The notes under the pieces are model-generated. The model was not told the DNA's origin. It was given only the letters and a program-made list of their open reading frames with translations, and did not search any database. DNA of 40,457 bases from an uncultured Oscillospiraceae bacterium. Its GTDB lineage: Bacteria; Bacillota; Clostridia; Oscillospirales; Oscillospiraceae. How positions within the stretch are numbered: the stretch's first letter is position 1; the number at the start of each line of letters is the position of its first letter. The DNA lies in contig CALXGH010000055.1 in assembly GCA_944387845.1 (NCBI GenBank), positions 1 through 40,457 of the forward strand. Direction: 5' to 3'. A program made the position numbers and the translations under genes. Shown here one piece after another: positions 8,183 to 17,206 of the stretch.

Positions 8183-9457
8183 ATGTTAACATCTATCGTA
8201 GGTACAAACTGGGGCGACGAGGGAAAAGGTCGTATGGTAGACCTTCTGTCAGAGAATTATGACATTGTCATACGCTATCAGGGCGGAAACAACGCCGGCC
8301 ACACTGTTGTAAATGAAAAGGGCAAATTTGTTCTCAACCTACTCCCTTCCGGTATTTTGAGACAAGATACTGTGAATGTCATGGGCCCCGGCATGGTAAT
8401 CGACCTTGAGCACCTCTATAACGAGACAAAAAGCCTCAGAGAAGCCGGCGTTGAGATCACGCCGAAACACCTTAAAATCAGCGACAAGGCCGTTATATGT
8501 ATGCCTTACCACAAGCTCCTTGATATTCTCGAAGAGAAACGGCTTGGCGCAAAAGCTTACGGCTCCACCCAGAGAGGAATCTCTCCTGTATATTCCGACA
8601 AATATATGAAAAAAGCCATACGTATGGGAGATCTTCTCCATTTCGAGAGCACCTGCAAGCGTCTTAAAGATATTGTGGAGTGGAAAAACCTCACCATATC
8701 CGGTTGCTACGGCCATGAACCTGTAAAATATGAGGATATGGTATCATGGCTTGAGAAATACGGCCTCTTTTTCAAAGATTATATCTGCGATACCACCTCT
8801 TATCTGACAGACGCAGCGAAAGATGGAAAAAACATAATGTTTGAAGCCCAGCTTGGAGCGCTGAGAGATATAGATTACGGTATCTACCCTTATACCTCCT
8901 CGTCCTCCACAATCGCAGCCTATGCCCCTATCGGAGCGGGTATACCCCAGCTCAAGCTGGACAACACTATCGGTATAATGAAAGCTTACTCCTCTTGTGT
9001 TGGTGCAGGTCCCTTTACCTGCGAGATGTTCGGAAAGGATGGGGATGCCCTCAGGGAAGCCGGTGGAGAATATGGCGCTGCCACAGGCAGGCCCAGGCGT
9101 ATAGGAGGTTTTGACGCTGTTGCCTCAAGGTACGGCACAATGATACAGGGCTGTACATGTATCGCCCTTACAAAGCTTGATGTCCTCTCTTATATGGAAA
9201 AAATCCCGGTCTGTGTAGCCTATGAGATAGACGGCAAAAAAGTATGCTCTTTCCCTGCCGGCGATGATTTAAATAAGGCAAAACCTGTATATGAGTACCT
9301 TGACGGCTTCCACTGTGATATATCATCATGCAGAAAGAAAGAGGATCTCCCAAAAGCTGCCCTTTCCTACATCCAGTTTATTGAGAAGGAAGTTGGTTGC
9401 CCTATAAAATACGTATCCGTAGGCGCAAGCAGAGATCAATACATAGAAATGTTTTAA
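8183..9457 (+). CDS. purA: Adenylosuccinate synthetase
   Basis: GTP-dependent joining of IMP and aspartate, the committed step to AMP. The 424-residue protein has the phosphate loop WGDEGKG at residues 10-16 (Asp12 is the catalytic base in the family), GGNNAGHT with the conserved catalytic His40, and a C-terminal GTP-binding segment TKLDVLS. AAGGAG lies before ATG 8183, 16 bases after purB. It is the last gene of the operon and is followed by a GC-rich hairpin. Confidence 0.98.
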   Translation: MLTSIVGTNWGDEGKGRMVDLLSENYDIVIRYQGGNNAGHTVVNEKGKFVLNLLPSGILRQDTVNVMGPGMVIDLEHLYNETKSLREAGVEITPKHLKISDKAVICMPYHKLLDILEEKRLGAKAYGSTQRGISPVYSDKYMKKAIRMGDLLHFESTCKRLKDIVEWKNLTISGCYGHEPVKYEDMVSWLEKYGLFFKDYICDTTSYLTDAAKDGKNIMFEAQLGALRDIDYGIYPYTSSSSTIAAYAPIGAGIPQLKLDNTIGIMKAYSSCVGAGPFTCEMFGKDGDALREAGGEYGAATGRPRRIGGFDAVASRYGTMIQGCTCIALTKLDVLSYMEKIPVCVAYEIDGKKVCSFPAGDDLNKAKPVYEYLDGFHCDISSCRKKEDLPKAALSYIQFIEKEVGCPIKYVSVGASRDQYIEMF

Positions 9458-9476
9458 CTTGCAATTTAATCTTTAA

Positions 9477-9511
9477 CCGGCGCGGGCTGTTGATCCCGCG
9501 CCGGGTATTAT
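9477..9511 (+). terminator. Hairpin after purA
   Basis: A perfect 10-bp stem, CCGGCGCGGG (9477-9486) with CCCGCGCCGG (9495-9504), has an 8-base loop and is followed by GTATTATAT, not a clear T run. It is probably an inefficient terminator or a 3'-end stabiliser for the operon mRNA. Confidence 0.55.
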
Positions 9512-9599
9512 ATGCCCCAGCAACGCACCTTTCTTACTCCGTTTTATGGCCGTAAAAAATCACTGTAAATTTTGTCATTTTCCAGATCTGCGAAGGAAC

Positions 9600-9819
9600 T
9601 TTTTCAAAATTCTGTCGTCTATATAGACAAGCAGCAAGGGAAAGCTTTAGGCCGGAACGACCTCCGTATCCTCTGCCGGCCGCAACTGGCTGCTCTGCAA
9701 GCTGTTTTGTCTGAGATTTTAGTCGAGTATTTCGGACAGATATTTTACCGGCGCTCACATACGGCAGAATTTTCTGAAACGAGGCCCGTCCCTGTGAGCA
9801 GGGGGCGGGCCTCGTTTTT
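9600..9819 (+). ncRNA. Candidate long-hairpin RNA with its own terminator
   Basis: Bases 9602-9617 pair with 9762-9779 to make a closing stem of about 16 bp with one 2-base bulge. Inside, AGACAA-CAGC (9625-9635) pairs with GCTG-TTGTCT (9701-9712), and GGCCGG (9650-9655) pairs with CCGGCC (9676-9681). A strong terminator follows directly. The nested single-hairpin shape, ~180-base length and lack of a good ORF resemble 6S RNA in outline, but I cannot match a sequence consensus. No clear promoter is seen, so it might be processed from the purA transcript. Confidence 0.4.
9779..9819 (+). terminator. Strong intrinsic terminator
   Basis: CGAGGCCCG (9780-9788) pairs with CGGGCCTCG (9806-9814), with CCTG/CAGG pairing inside the loop, followed by T5. 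The minus-strand side has no T run, so it serves rightward transcription. No rightward gene lies between it and purA, which points to the candidate RNA or to purA read-through. Confidence 0.9.
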
Positions 9820-9985
9820 AAGGTATAAACCTTAACCGTTATTAAAGATTATGTAAATATATTTTTCTCTTTAGTATTCTACTTTTCTCTTTTTGGCGGA
9901 GAATATACAATACATACAAAACATGCATAATTATTTCGTATAACCTCAACAAATACAAGATTAATCAAAATTTAATATATTAAAA

Positions 9986-10060
9986 GTTTTTGGCAACCTT
10001 CTTAACTTTTTCTTAATTCTTGCCAAAAACCCCCTAACTTCGATTTTTTCATTGTATAAT
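9986..10060 (+). promoter_or_regulatory. -10 box and upstream 11-bp inverted repeat before the Cys-rich gene
   Basis: A perfect TATAAT lies at 10055-10060 without a good -35 box. Upstream, GTTTTTGGCAA (9986-9996) and TTGCCAAAAAC (10020-10030) are perfect inverted repeats 34 bases apart centre to centre, about three helical turns. This fits an activator binding site compensating for the missing -35, or a hairpin. Bases 9820-9985 are AT-rich with nothing I can assign. Confidence 0.5.
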
Positions 10061-10160
10061 AAAGCCACTAAAGAGAAAAATTTAAAATTTATGTTAATAA
10101 GGGTCCTGTGGCCCAGTCCATAAAATCGGTAAAATTTATACAGAAAGGTTGATAGATACT

Positions 10161-10352
10161 ATGAAAAATGATTGCTTCGCTTATAACCACAGAAATGGCC
10201 TTTGTACTGCCTTAACGGTCTGCAACTGTGATAATTGTAAATTCTATAAAACCACCGATGAGGCTCGTATTTCTCGCCAGATGGCCATGGAATCTCTTAA
10301 GAAGAAAGACTGCTATCTCTACTTCAGAGATAAATACAACCTGCGTTCATAA
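10161..10352 (+). CDS. Small Cys-rich protein
   Basis: A 63-residue protein from ATG 10161, with AAGG at 10145-10148; an in-frame TTG at 10149 abuts that site and is unlikely. The first half has Cys in the pattern CFAY-x7-C-x5-CNCDNCKFYKT, suggesting a small metal-binding fold; the second half is charged and helical. Similar short proteins with CFAY and C-FYKT ends occur widely in Clostridia as hypothetical proteins, with no function known to me. It is a single-gene unit with its own -10 box and terminator. The ~95-base leader holds a hairpin GGGTC/GGCCC. Confidence 0.75.
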   Translation: MKNDCFAYNHRNGLCTALTVCNCDNCKFYKTTDEARISRQMAMESLKKKDCYLYFRDKYNLRS

Positions 10353-10364
10353 TAATCTTCCCCT

Positions 10365-10402
10365 AAAAAAACAGGAGCTTCTTTTCAGAGCTCCTGTTTT
10401 TT
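10365..10402. terminator. Bidirectional terminator between the Cys-rich gene and the Na/Pi carrier
   Basis: AACAGGAGCT (10370-10379) pairs with AGCTCCTGTT (10389-10398), with a run of A before and T after. It serves both converging genes. Confidence 0.92.
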
Positions 10403-10419
10403 CTATATTTGATATTTTT

Positions 10420-12222
10420 TCAGTTGGACACAGGTGATGTCAGCTTCTCAAGTTCATTATAATACTTTTCACGATAGAGATCGTATTTTGTATTAAATAC
10501 TTCGTTTTCACCTTTATGTAACTGTGCTATGTACTCATGCTTATTTATGGACGGGTCAAATTTCTTTACAACCAAAAGTGCCAGGTTAGAACACTGGTCG
10601 CTAATACGTTCAAGGTTTGTAAGAACATCCAAGAACGCGATACCCGCCTCAACGGTACATTTTCCGGCTTTAAGCCTTTCTATGTGGCTATCTCTTGAGA
10701 AGTCTACAAGGTCGTCGATTACCTCTTCAAGCGGCTCTATACTTACAGCCTGTTCAAGCATATTATTGCTAAACGCATTATAAGCAAGATCTATTATCTC
10801 ACCAACAGCTGCTGACAGAGTGCTGTTTTCCTTCTTGGCAAGATCTGAGAAGCACTGGCCGCTGCCATTCATACGCTCTGCGATCTCCTGAACGTTTATG
10901 GACAGGTCGCCTATACGCTCAAACTCAGAAAGTGCCTGAAGCAAGTCGCCTATGGTCTCGCTATCTGCGTCAGAAACTACGCGAGGCGACAACTCTATAA
11001 GGTACTGGCTGCACCTATCGGTCAGCTCATCTATATAAGTCTCCCTGTTATATATCCTGTTTTTTACATCTTTGCTGTAGTCTGCCAGTTGTCCCATTGC
11101 GTCTTTGAAGTTCAAGCTTACTTCCTGCGCCATCTCAACTATAACTCCCTCACACAGATCAATGGCAAGAGCTGGGGACCTGAAAAGATGTGTATCGAAT
11201 TTGTCCGCTGGGACAACCTTTTTCTCTTCCTCTGCATCGTCTTTTACAACTTTGCAGGCTATCTTCATGAGAACAGGTACAAATGGCAGGAATACTACAG
11301 CGTTACAGAATTTGAATATAGTCTGGAAGTTTGCTACAACACCGCTTGTGGCAACGCTTGTCCATAAATTTGGAAAATATCCCATATTATACAGTATCTC
11401 CATAACAATTATGAACGCCCCTATACCGGTAATGTTGAATATGATATTCACAAGGGATACTCTTCTGGCGTCAGCTTTTGTACCCAGGCTGCAAATTATG
11501 GATGTTATGATACATGTACCTATTGCAGCGCCCATTACATAAAGATACGCTAGTCTAAAATTGATAAGTCCGGTGGAACACAATGTCTGCAAAACACCTA
11601 CCGAGGCAGAAGAGCTCTGAATAAGGGCTGTAAAACCTATTGATACAAACAGTATGATTATCGGTCTATCTGCCAGGCTCATGAGAATATTCTGAAACTC
11701 TTTAGACTGGGCCAAAGGCTCCATGGAATCGGTCATTGTCATAAGGCCCACAAAAAGTATGCCGAAACCTACAAGGATCTTTCCTATGTTCTGCATTACA
11801 TCTTTCTTAGATACCATAGTCAATATGATACCTACAATCAGCGCCACCGGTGCAAGCGTGTCAGGAGTAAAAAGCTTGAAAAGTACACTTGAAGAGCCCT
11901 GTACATCCAGCAGTCTGATAATCTGAGCGGTAATAGTCGTACCTACGTTGGCGCCCATAGCGATGCATATCGTCTGCTTCAGGTTAAGTATTCCGGCTCC
12001 CAAAAGGCCAACGCAAATTACGATCGTAGCTGTGGAGCTCTGTATGATCGCTGTGATAAGCAGACCAAACAGGAAGCCGGTAAACGTATTTCCTGTGATC
12101 TTACTTAGAATTGTCTTGAGTGTTCCGGCAGAGGAGCCCTTTAGGCCCGCTCCCATAAGGTCCATGCCAAAAAGGAACATGGCAAGGCCGCCCCCAAGGG
12201 TAATAAAGGCAAAAATATCCAT
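10420..12222 (-). CDS. Na/phosphate cotransporter family protein with PhoU-like domain
   Basis: The N-terminal ~310 residues contain two Na/Pi-cotransporter repeats with the diagnostic QSS motifs (IIQSSTAT and LIQSSSAS) and about eight membrane segments. The C-terminal ~250 residues are charged, helical and PhoU-like (for example FERIGDLSINVQEIAERM and LERISDQCSNLALLV). The family imports phosphate or related anions with sodium; the PhoU part probably tunes activity. GGAAGGA precedes ATG 12222. Upstream, between it and the MreB gene, CCGCAAAATGG...TTTGCGG (12260-12278) forms a hairpin without a T run. No pst or pho genes are nearby. Confidence 0.92.
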   Translation of the reverse strand: MDIFAFITLGGGLAMFLFGMDLMGAGLKGSSAGTLKTILSKITGNTFTGFLFGLLITAIIQSSTATIVICVGLLGAGILNLKQTICIAMGANVGTTITAQIIRLLDVQGSSSVLFKLFTPDTLAPVALIVGIILTMVSKKDVMQNIGKILVGFGILFVGLMTMTDSMEPLAQSKEFQNILMSLADRPIIILFVSIGFTALIQSSSASVGVLQTLCSTGLINFRLAYLYVMGAAIGTCIITSIICSLGTKADARRVSLVNIIFNITGIGAFIIVMEILYNMGYFPNLWTSVATSGVVANFQTIFKFCNAVVFLPFVPVLMKIACKVVKDDAEEEKKVVPADKFDTHLFRSPALAIDLCEGVIVEMAQEVSLNFKDAMGQLADYSKDVKNRIYNRETYIDELTDRCSQYLIELSPRVVSDADSETIGDLLQALSEFERIGDLSINVQEIAERMNGSGQCFSDLAKKENSTLSAAVGEIIDLAYNAFSNNMLEQAVSIEPLEEVIDDLVDFSRDSHIERLKAGKCTVEAGIAFLDVLTNLERISDQCSNLALLVVKKFDPSINKHEYIAQLHKGENEVFNTKYDLYREKYYNELEKLTSPVSN

Positions 12223-12317
12223 ATAGTCCTTCCTCGCAGATAAAATTCTTGTTGTGGGACCGCAAAATGGCTTTGCGGATATATATTAACAGAGGCCCAA
12301 TATATCCCCTGCAGTTT

Positions 12318-13343
12318 TTACTGTATCTGCCTTTTCCTTGAAAGGTTCAGAGTGCCGTCTTCCATATCGTTGAGCCACTCAAGAGATTTATTTATGCCGT
12401 ACGCTACACAGAGCTCAGGATCGTCGGCGATTGTAGTTGATATATTAGTGCTGGACTCTACAAGTTTGTCTATGCCCCATATCTGACTTCCACCGCCTGT
12501 TATTACTATGCCGTTGTCGGAAATATCTGCTACAAGTTCCGGCGGAGTGCTCTCAAGCACCATGTGAACTGAGTCTATTATCTTCTGAGACACTTCCTCA
12601 AATGCCTCTATTGTCTCAGCTGTGCTTATTGATACAAGCTTCGGAAGGCCTGTAAGCAGGCATCTGCCCTTTACCTCAACCACATTGTTTTCCGGCCGTG
12701 GAAATACGCAGCCTATCCTCTTTTTTATATCCTCAGCAGTGGTATCACCTATCAGCACATTGTGCTTTTTTCTTATATATCTGACTATCGCGTCATCAAA
12801 AGCGTCCCCGGCCATTTTTATTGACTCAGATCTGACAACTCCACTCATGGATATGACAGCGATATCTGTTGTACCGCCGCCAATATCGATAACAAGATGT
12901 CCCTCAGGCTTAGAAACGTCGATTCCCGCGCCTATTGCCGCCGCTACCGGTTCTTCCATAAGATATACTTTCCTTGCACCAGCCTGGGCGCCTGCCATTA
13001 TTACGGCGCGCTCCTCAACCTCAGTTATGCTGGACGGAACCGATATCAGGATTCTCGGCTTTACAAGGGAAAAAGACGTAACTTTTCTGACAAATTCTCT
13101 CAGCATTCTCTCCGTTACGTCATAATCGGATATTACTCCATCTTTCATTGGCCTTATGGCCACAATGTTCGCAGGCGTTCTACCCAGCATACGCTGAGCA
13201 GCCATACCGACCTTTAAAAGCCGCCCTGTATTCTTGTCCATCGCCACAACGCAGGGCTCTCTCGTTACGATGCCCTTGCCTTTGACAGCGACGATTACCG
13301 TAGCGGTACCCAGGTCGATACCAATATCTCTGGCAAAAATCAT
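12318..13343 (-). CDS. mreB: MreB-family cell-shape actin
   Basis: A filament-forming actin homologue that guides cell-wall synthesis in rod-shaped bacteria. The 341-residue length is typical. Phosphate 1 is RDIGIDLGTATV at the N terminus; phosphate 2 is VIDIGGGTTDIAVIS; the adenosine motif is IVITGGGSQIWGI; the segment MEEPVAAAIGAGID is also typical. The ATG at 13343 has GGAGG 10 bases upstream, so the 24-codon upstream extension is rejected. mreC and mreD are absent, so this may be an Mbl- or MreBH-type paralogue. It follows comF by 114 bases without an intervening terminator. Confidence 0.93.
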   Translation of the reverse strand: MIFARDIGIDLGTATVIVAVKGKGIVTREPCVVAMDKNTGRLLKVGMAAQRMLGRTPANIVAIRPMKDGVISDYDVTERMLREFVRKVTSFSLVKPRILISVPSSITEVEERAVIMAGAQAGARKVYLMEEPVAAAIGAGIDVSKPEGHLVIDIGGGTTDIAVISMSGVVRSESIKMAGDAFDDAIVRYIRKKHNVLIGDTTAEDIKKRIGCVFPRPENNVVEVKGRCLLTGLPKLVSISTAETIEAFEEVSQKIIDSVHMVLESTPPELVADISDNGIVITGGGSQIWGIDKLVESSTNISTTIADDPELCVAYGINKSLEWLNDMEDGTLNLSRKRQIQ

Positions 13344-13457
13344 ATATATAAATCCTCCAAATTGAAGCGTAAATAAATCATAGCCCATTTCGGTGAAAAA
13401 TATATCAAAGCACACAAAATTAAACTGCTCAGATATACCGCACCATTCCAGATTTAA

Positions 13458-14123
13458 TTATATATCAACATGTCTCGTTTTTGCAAGGGCGGCACACAAA
13501 ACTTCTTCCGCTTCAGATAGCAGCAAAATCCTGGAACATTCGGACAATGTGGCGCCTGTTGTTTTGATATCATCAATTACTAAAATCCGCTTACCTTTTA
13601 TCATGTCTGTGTTCACAGCTTTATACATAGACATCACATTTGCTCTTCTCTTTTCCGCGCTGTCGATTGTGGATTGCGCTTTATTATGAACCGGCTTGTC
13701 CAAAAGACGAACAGCCTTCATACCCAAAATGTCAGCCGTCGCCTCGGCAAGTATCTTTGCCTGATCATAACCTCTTTTGCGATATCTTTTCTTGCTGACA
13801 GGTACCCAAGTTATAACATCAAACTCATCTTTCAGGTTATTTTCTATACATTCCGCAAGATATTTGGCATATTCAGTTCCATAACCACTTCTGCCGCCAA
13901 ATTTAAAATTCAAGATAGAATCGCGAACTTTGTCCTCATAATAGAAACAGCTGACGCAGACTTTATAATAATCTCCATGAGACTTCGCATCCCCATCCGG
14001 TACAAAAGGGAGATTCCGTCTACAATCGCTACATGTTCTGCCTGGTTCATCACCCATAAGGCGGCCACAGAAAACACATTTTCTGGGATACAAAAGATCA
14101 AGTATAAAATCAGTTATTTTCAT
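13458..14123 (-). CDS. comF: ComF-family phosphoribosyltransferase-like protein
   Basis: A 221-residue protein in the ComF/GntX family, linked in several bacteria to DNA uptake or its processing. The N terminus has a four-Cys zinc knuckle (C16, C19, C31, C34). The C-terminal half is a type I PRTase fold with the PRPP loop VIDDIKTTGATLSEC. The ATG at 14123 overlaps the recD2 stop by 4 bases, so the two are translationally coupled. Pairing a ComF protein with a DNA helicase supports a role with incoming or broken DNA, though no competence pilus genes are present here. Confidence 0.93.
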   Translation of the reverse strand: MKITDFILDLLYPRKCVFCGRLMGDEPGRTCSDCRRNLPFVPDGDAKSHGDYYKVCVSCFYYEDKVRDSILNFKFGGRSGYGTEYAKYLAECIENNLKDEFDVITWVPVSKKRYRKRGYDQAKILAEATADILGMKAVRLLDKPVHNKAQSTIDSAEKRRANVMSMYKAVNTDMIKGKRILVIDDIKTTGATLSECSRILLLSEAEEVLCAALAKTRHVDI

Positions 14124-16336
14124 ATTCCCACACTAAGCCTCGTCTTAAGTCCGCTATATCTCTTCTGTCTTTTGTCATTTGACACCATATACTCAAAAAA
14201 CTCTCTCTCCCCTACAACCACAAGGAGTTTTTTCGCTCTTGTTATGGCAGTATACAGCACAGCCCTTGTCATAAGCGCAGGGGCCTGTTTTGATACCGAC
14301 AGCACTACGCAACTGTACTCGCTGCCCTGAGACTTGTGAACAGTCATGGCGTAGGCAAGCTCAAGTTCATAGAGCATATCAAAAACATATTCCGCTATTT
14401 TTCCATCAAAGTTTACGGTTACAGTTTCTCTGGCAAAGTCGATGCAACTTATAAAGCCTATATCACCGTTAAACACACCTGTGCCCATATTTGTGCCGTC
14501 TTCTGTCTTCCATGTGATATCATAATTATTTCTAATCTGCATCACACGGTCGCCCTCACGGAAAATATACTGTCCGTAGGGCTTTTCTTTTTTGTATTCT
14601 GCCGCAGGATTTAATGCGGCCTGGAGCTTTTTGTTCAGCTCAACGCTCCCCGTCTCACCCTTCCTGGAGGGCGTCAGCACCTGTATCTGATCCGGTGCTA
14701 TTCCCATATTTTTCGGTAGTCTCTCGGCGCACAGTCCTATTATCGTATCTGCGGCCCTGCCCTTATCATGCCGCTGGAGGAAGAAAAAGTCCCCCTTGTT
14801 TTCAGCTATGTCCGGCATTGCCCCGCTGTTTATCATGTGGGCGTTTGTAATTATACGGCTCTTTTCGGACTGCCTGAATATCTCAGTGAGCTTTACAGCC
14901 GGCACCCTGCCGCTGCGTATTATATCAGAGAACACATTTCCCGGCCCCACACTTGGAAGCTGGTCCGCGTCTCCCACAAGCACCAGCCGGCAGCCGGGCC
15001 TCAGTGCCCGCAAAAGGGCAGCCATGAGCGTTATGTCTACCATAGATGTCTCGTCAAGTATTACAGCCCCCGCTTCAAGAGGCGACGACTCATTGTATTC
15101 GAAAACCAGATCATCGCAGTCCGGTGAAAATCCAGCGCCCAGGAGCCTGTGTATTGTCATGGCGGACCTACCAGTCAGCTCAGAGAGTCTCTTTGCCGCT
15201 CTGCCTGTTGGCGCCGCCAACGCCGTCTCAAGTCCCATCCTGTCAAAAAGGGCAAGAATCGCTCTTACCGATGTGGTCTTTCCCGTGCCGGGGCCGCCCG
15301 TCAGAACAGTAACACTGTTCTGCGCCGCAAAAGACACTGCTTTTTTCTGAAGCTCGTTATACTTTATTCCGTTTTCCCGCTCCAGGGAATCTATTATTTT
15401 TCCCGTGTCCCCTTTATAGTGGCTATTCCGTTCCATAAGGACTTTCAGGCGCTCTGACACGTACACTTCATCCTCATATATATGGCTTAAATAGCAGGCA
15501 TCGCACCCTGCTATACTCTCTCTGACTATACTGCCAGTCTCTTCCAGAACTGCCAGGACGTCCTCTAAACTATCACTGTCAGCTGAGATAAGCCTTGCCG
15601 TGGCGTCAATAAGCTTTTCAGCGGGCAGAAAAACATGTCCATTATTTAAATTGTGGACAAGTTCAAATACTACCGCCGCCTCAAGACGCTGAGAACAGTC
15701 CCCCTCAAACCCCAGTTTGAAGGCCAGTGAGTCCGCCTCAAAAAAATCACCGCCAAAGTTTTCATTTACAAGTATGTATGGGTTTTCTTTTATAACGTCC
15801 ATACTGTCATCGCCGTAAAACCTGAACACCCTGACAGCAAGTTCCGGCCTTATGCCATAACCGGAGAGAAATTCCATGAGCCTTCTAAGGCCTGATTTCC
15901 GCCTATAATCCATGCCAATCTGAAGAGCCTTTCTTCGGCTTATGCCTTTTATGTCCGCAAGCCGCTCAGGCTGGTTCTCTATAACAAACAGGGTATCCTC
16001 ACCAAACGCCGAGACTATGGCCGCGGCGGTGGCAGGGCCTATTCCTTTTACGGCGCCGAAGGCCAGGTATTCATAAACCGCCTTCTTGTCCTCCGGCAGC
16101 TTTCTCTCCACCAACTCCGCCTTGAACTGCTGTCCGTAATTCTGATGACTTGTCCAGTTACCAGTCAAAATTAGAGATTCGCCAACTACGGCATCAGGAA
16201 TACAGCCAACGGCAGTAACAACGCCGTCGGCTGTGTTAAGGCGCAGTACGGTATAACCGTTTTCGTTGTTGGAATAAACGATCCCGGCTATGGTACCGCC
16301 AATCTGTTCGTAGTTCTTTTCCATTTTCCCGATCAC
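14120..16336 (-). CDS. recD2: RecD2 5'-3' DNA helicase
   Basis: A stand-alone superfamily 1B helicase. Domain order: N-terminal OB-like region, helix-hairpin-helix repeats around GIGPATAAAIVSAFGED and DIKGISRRKAL, Walker A GGPGTGKTTS, Walker B ILDETSMVD, motif III GDADQLPSVG, then MTVHKSQGSEY and TAITRAKK at the C terminus. The 738-residue length fits RecD2, with no RecB or RecC partner. The GTG start at 16336 has GGAG 5 bases upstream and overlaps the preceding stop as GTGA; ATG 16324 is an alternative. It acts in replication-fork and break repair. Confidence 0.95.
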   Translation of the reverse strand: MIGKMEKNYEQIGGTIAGIVYSNNENGYTVLRLNTADGVVTAVGCIPDAVVGESLILTGNWTSHQNYGQQFKAELVERKLPEDKKAVYEYLAFGAVKGIGPATAAAIVSAFGEDTLFVIENQPERLADIKGISRRKALQIGMDYRRKSGLRRLMEFLSGYGIRPELAVRVFRFYGDDSMDVIKENPYILVNENFGGDFFEADSLAFKLGFEGDCSQRLEAAVVFELVHNLNNGHVFLPAEKLIDATARLISADSDSLEDVLAVLEETGSIVRESIAGCDACYLSHIYEDEVYVSERLKVLMERNSHYKGDTGKIIDSLERENGIKYNELQKKAVSFAAQNSVTVLTGGPGTGKTTSVRAILALFDRMGLETALAAPTGRAAKRLSELTGRSAMTIHRLLGAGFSPDCDDLVFEYNESSPLEAGAVILDETSMVDITLMAALLRALRPGCRLVLVGDADQLPSVGPGNVFSDIIRSGRVPAVKLTEIFRQSEKSRIITNAHMINSGAMPDIAENKGDFFFLQRHDKGRAADTIIGLCAERLPKNMGIAPDQIQVLTPSRKGETGSVELNKKLQAALNPAAEYKKEKPYGQYIFREGDRVMQIRNNYDITWKTEDGTNMGTGVFNGDIGFISCIDFARETVTVNFDGKIAEYVFDMLYELELAYAMTVHKSQGSEYSCVVLSVSKQAPALMTRAVLYTAITRAKKLLVVVGEREFFEYMVSNDKRQKRYSGLKTRLSVGI

Positions 16337-16671
16337 TCTGTCTCCGCAATCAAATTTTTAAGTTCATCTCTACTGCAAAGCACTATTTCGTTTTTATTCC
16401 TGACAATTATCTCGGCAATATGTCTTGCTTCTCTATCCATTCCGCAGTCTACAATGAAGATTTTCATTTTTCCGTCGCCCTTGACGGCGTCAAGGCTCTT
16501 TACCGTTTGTTCAAGCTCCGCGCCCTTACCTCTTACTTCCACAATGGAAAAGGTCCTAACGCTCTGGCTTTCCCTTATAGGTACGAAAAGCAACAGTTTT
16601 ACAATGGATATAAAGCACATAATGACCGCGCAGATAGCGGCCGATATCAAAATATCAATAAAAAGCTCCAA
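16333..16671 (-). CDS. Small single-span membrane protein upstream of recD2
   Basis: A 112-residue protein from a TTG start with AGAGGTG about 6 bases upstream. Residues ~5-30 form one hydrophobic span (ILISAAICAVIMCFISIVKLLLFVP). The rest is soluble and looks like a small alpha/beta domain: FSIVEVRG, MKIFIVDCGMD, EIVLCSRDELKNLI. I do not recognise the family. It overlaps recD2 by 4 bases and lies 53 bases after the exporter-like gene, so it belongs to the uvrB-recD2-comF transcription unit. The soluble part may face the cytosol. Confidence 0.7.
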   Translation of the reverse strand: MELFIDILISAAICAVIMCFISIVKLLLFVPIRESQSVRTFSIVEVRGKGAELEQTVKSLDAVKGDGKMKIFIVDCGMDREARHIAEIIVRNKNEIVLCSRDELKNLIAETE

Positions 16672-16724
16672 TTTCTACACCTCTGCACCATACTATGCAG
16701 AAACTGTCTCCACCGTTCTTTCCG

Positions 16725-17183
16725 TCAGGTAAATATTTCAACGAACCCGAAGGTTATGCCTGTAACAAGAACTCCCGCAACCAAAACGCCAAGGCTTATG
16801 GCGGGCATAGCGCTTTTAAGCCGCATGTTTAAAAGCGCGGCTATAAGGGCGCCGGTCCAGGCCCCGGTACCGGGCAGCGGTATTGCTACGAAAATTAACA
16901 GTCCCATAGCCGACAGGCGCAGCACCTTCTCGCTTTTCACATGAGCCCTGTCCTCTATTTTCGTTATAAGGTTGTTCAGCTTGGGTATATGCTTTCTTAT
17001 CCAGCTGAATATCTCCCTTATAAAAAGTATTATAAAAGGCACTGGGATTAGATTTCCCACTACGCTTATCACCATTGCCCCAAGGTGGGACAGACCCAGT
17101 GATACTCCAAGCGGAATTGCGCCTCTAAGTTCAACTACCGGCACCATTGCCGTAAAAAAAGTTATAAGTATTTCTTTTAACAT
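16725..17183 (-). CDS. Small multi-drug export protein family (COG2426) membrane protein
   Basis: A 152-residue membrane protein. The N terminus ITFFTAMVPVVELRGAIPLG and the central FVAIPLPGTGAWTGALIAALL are the family's repeated re-entrant-type motifs, related to the DedA/SNARE-associated fold. About four to five hydrophobic segments are visible. The family name comes from a drug-resistance association; the substrate is not established. ATG 17183 has only a weak purine-rich RBS. It follows uvrB by 23 bases. Confidence 0.9.
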   Translation of the reverse strand: MLKEILITFFTAMVPVVELRGAIPLGVSLGLSHLGAMVISVVGNLIPVPFIILFIREIFSWIRKHIPKLNNLITKIEDRAHVKSEKVLRLSAMGLLIFVAIPLPGTGAWTGALIAALLNMRLKSAMPAISLGVLVAGVLVTGITFGFVEIFT

Positions 17184-17206
17184 CTGTTTTTCACTTTGCT
17201 TTCAAT

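Noticed and set aside
12622..13125. Open frame of 167 codons opposite mreB
   Set aside because: Composition is that of an antisense shadow; mreB is a clear family match on the other strand.
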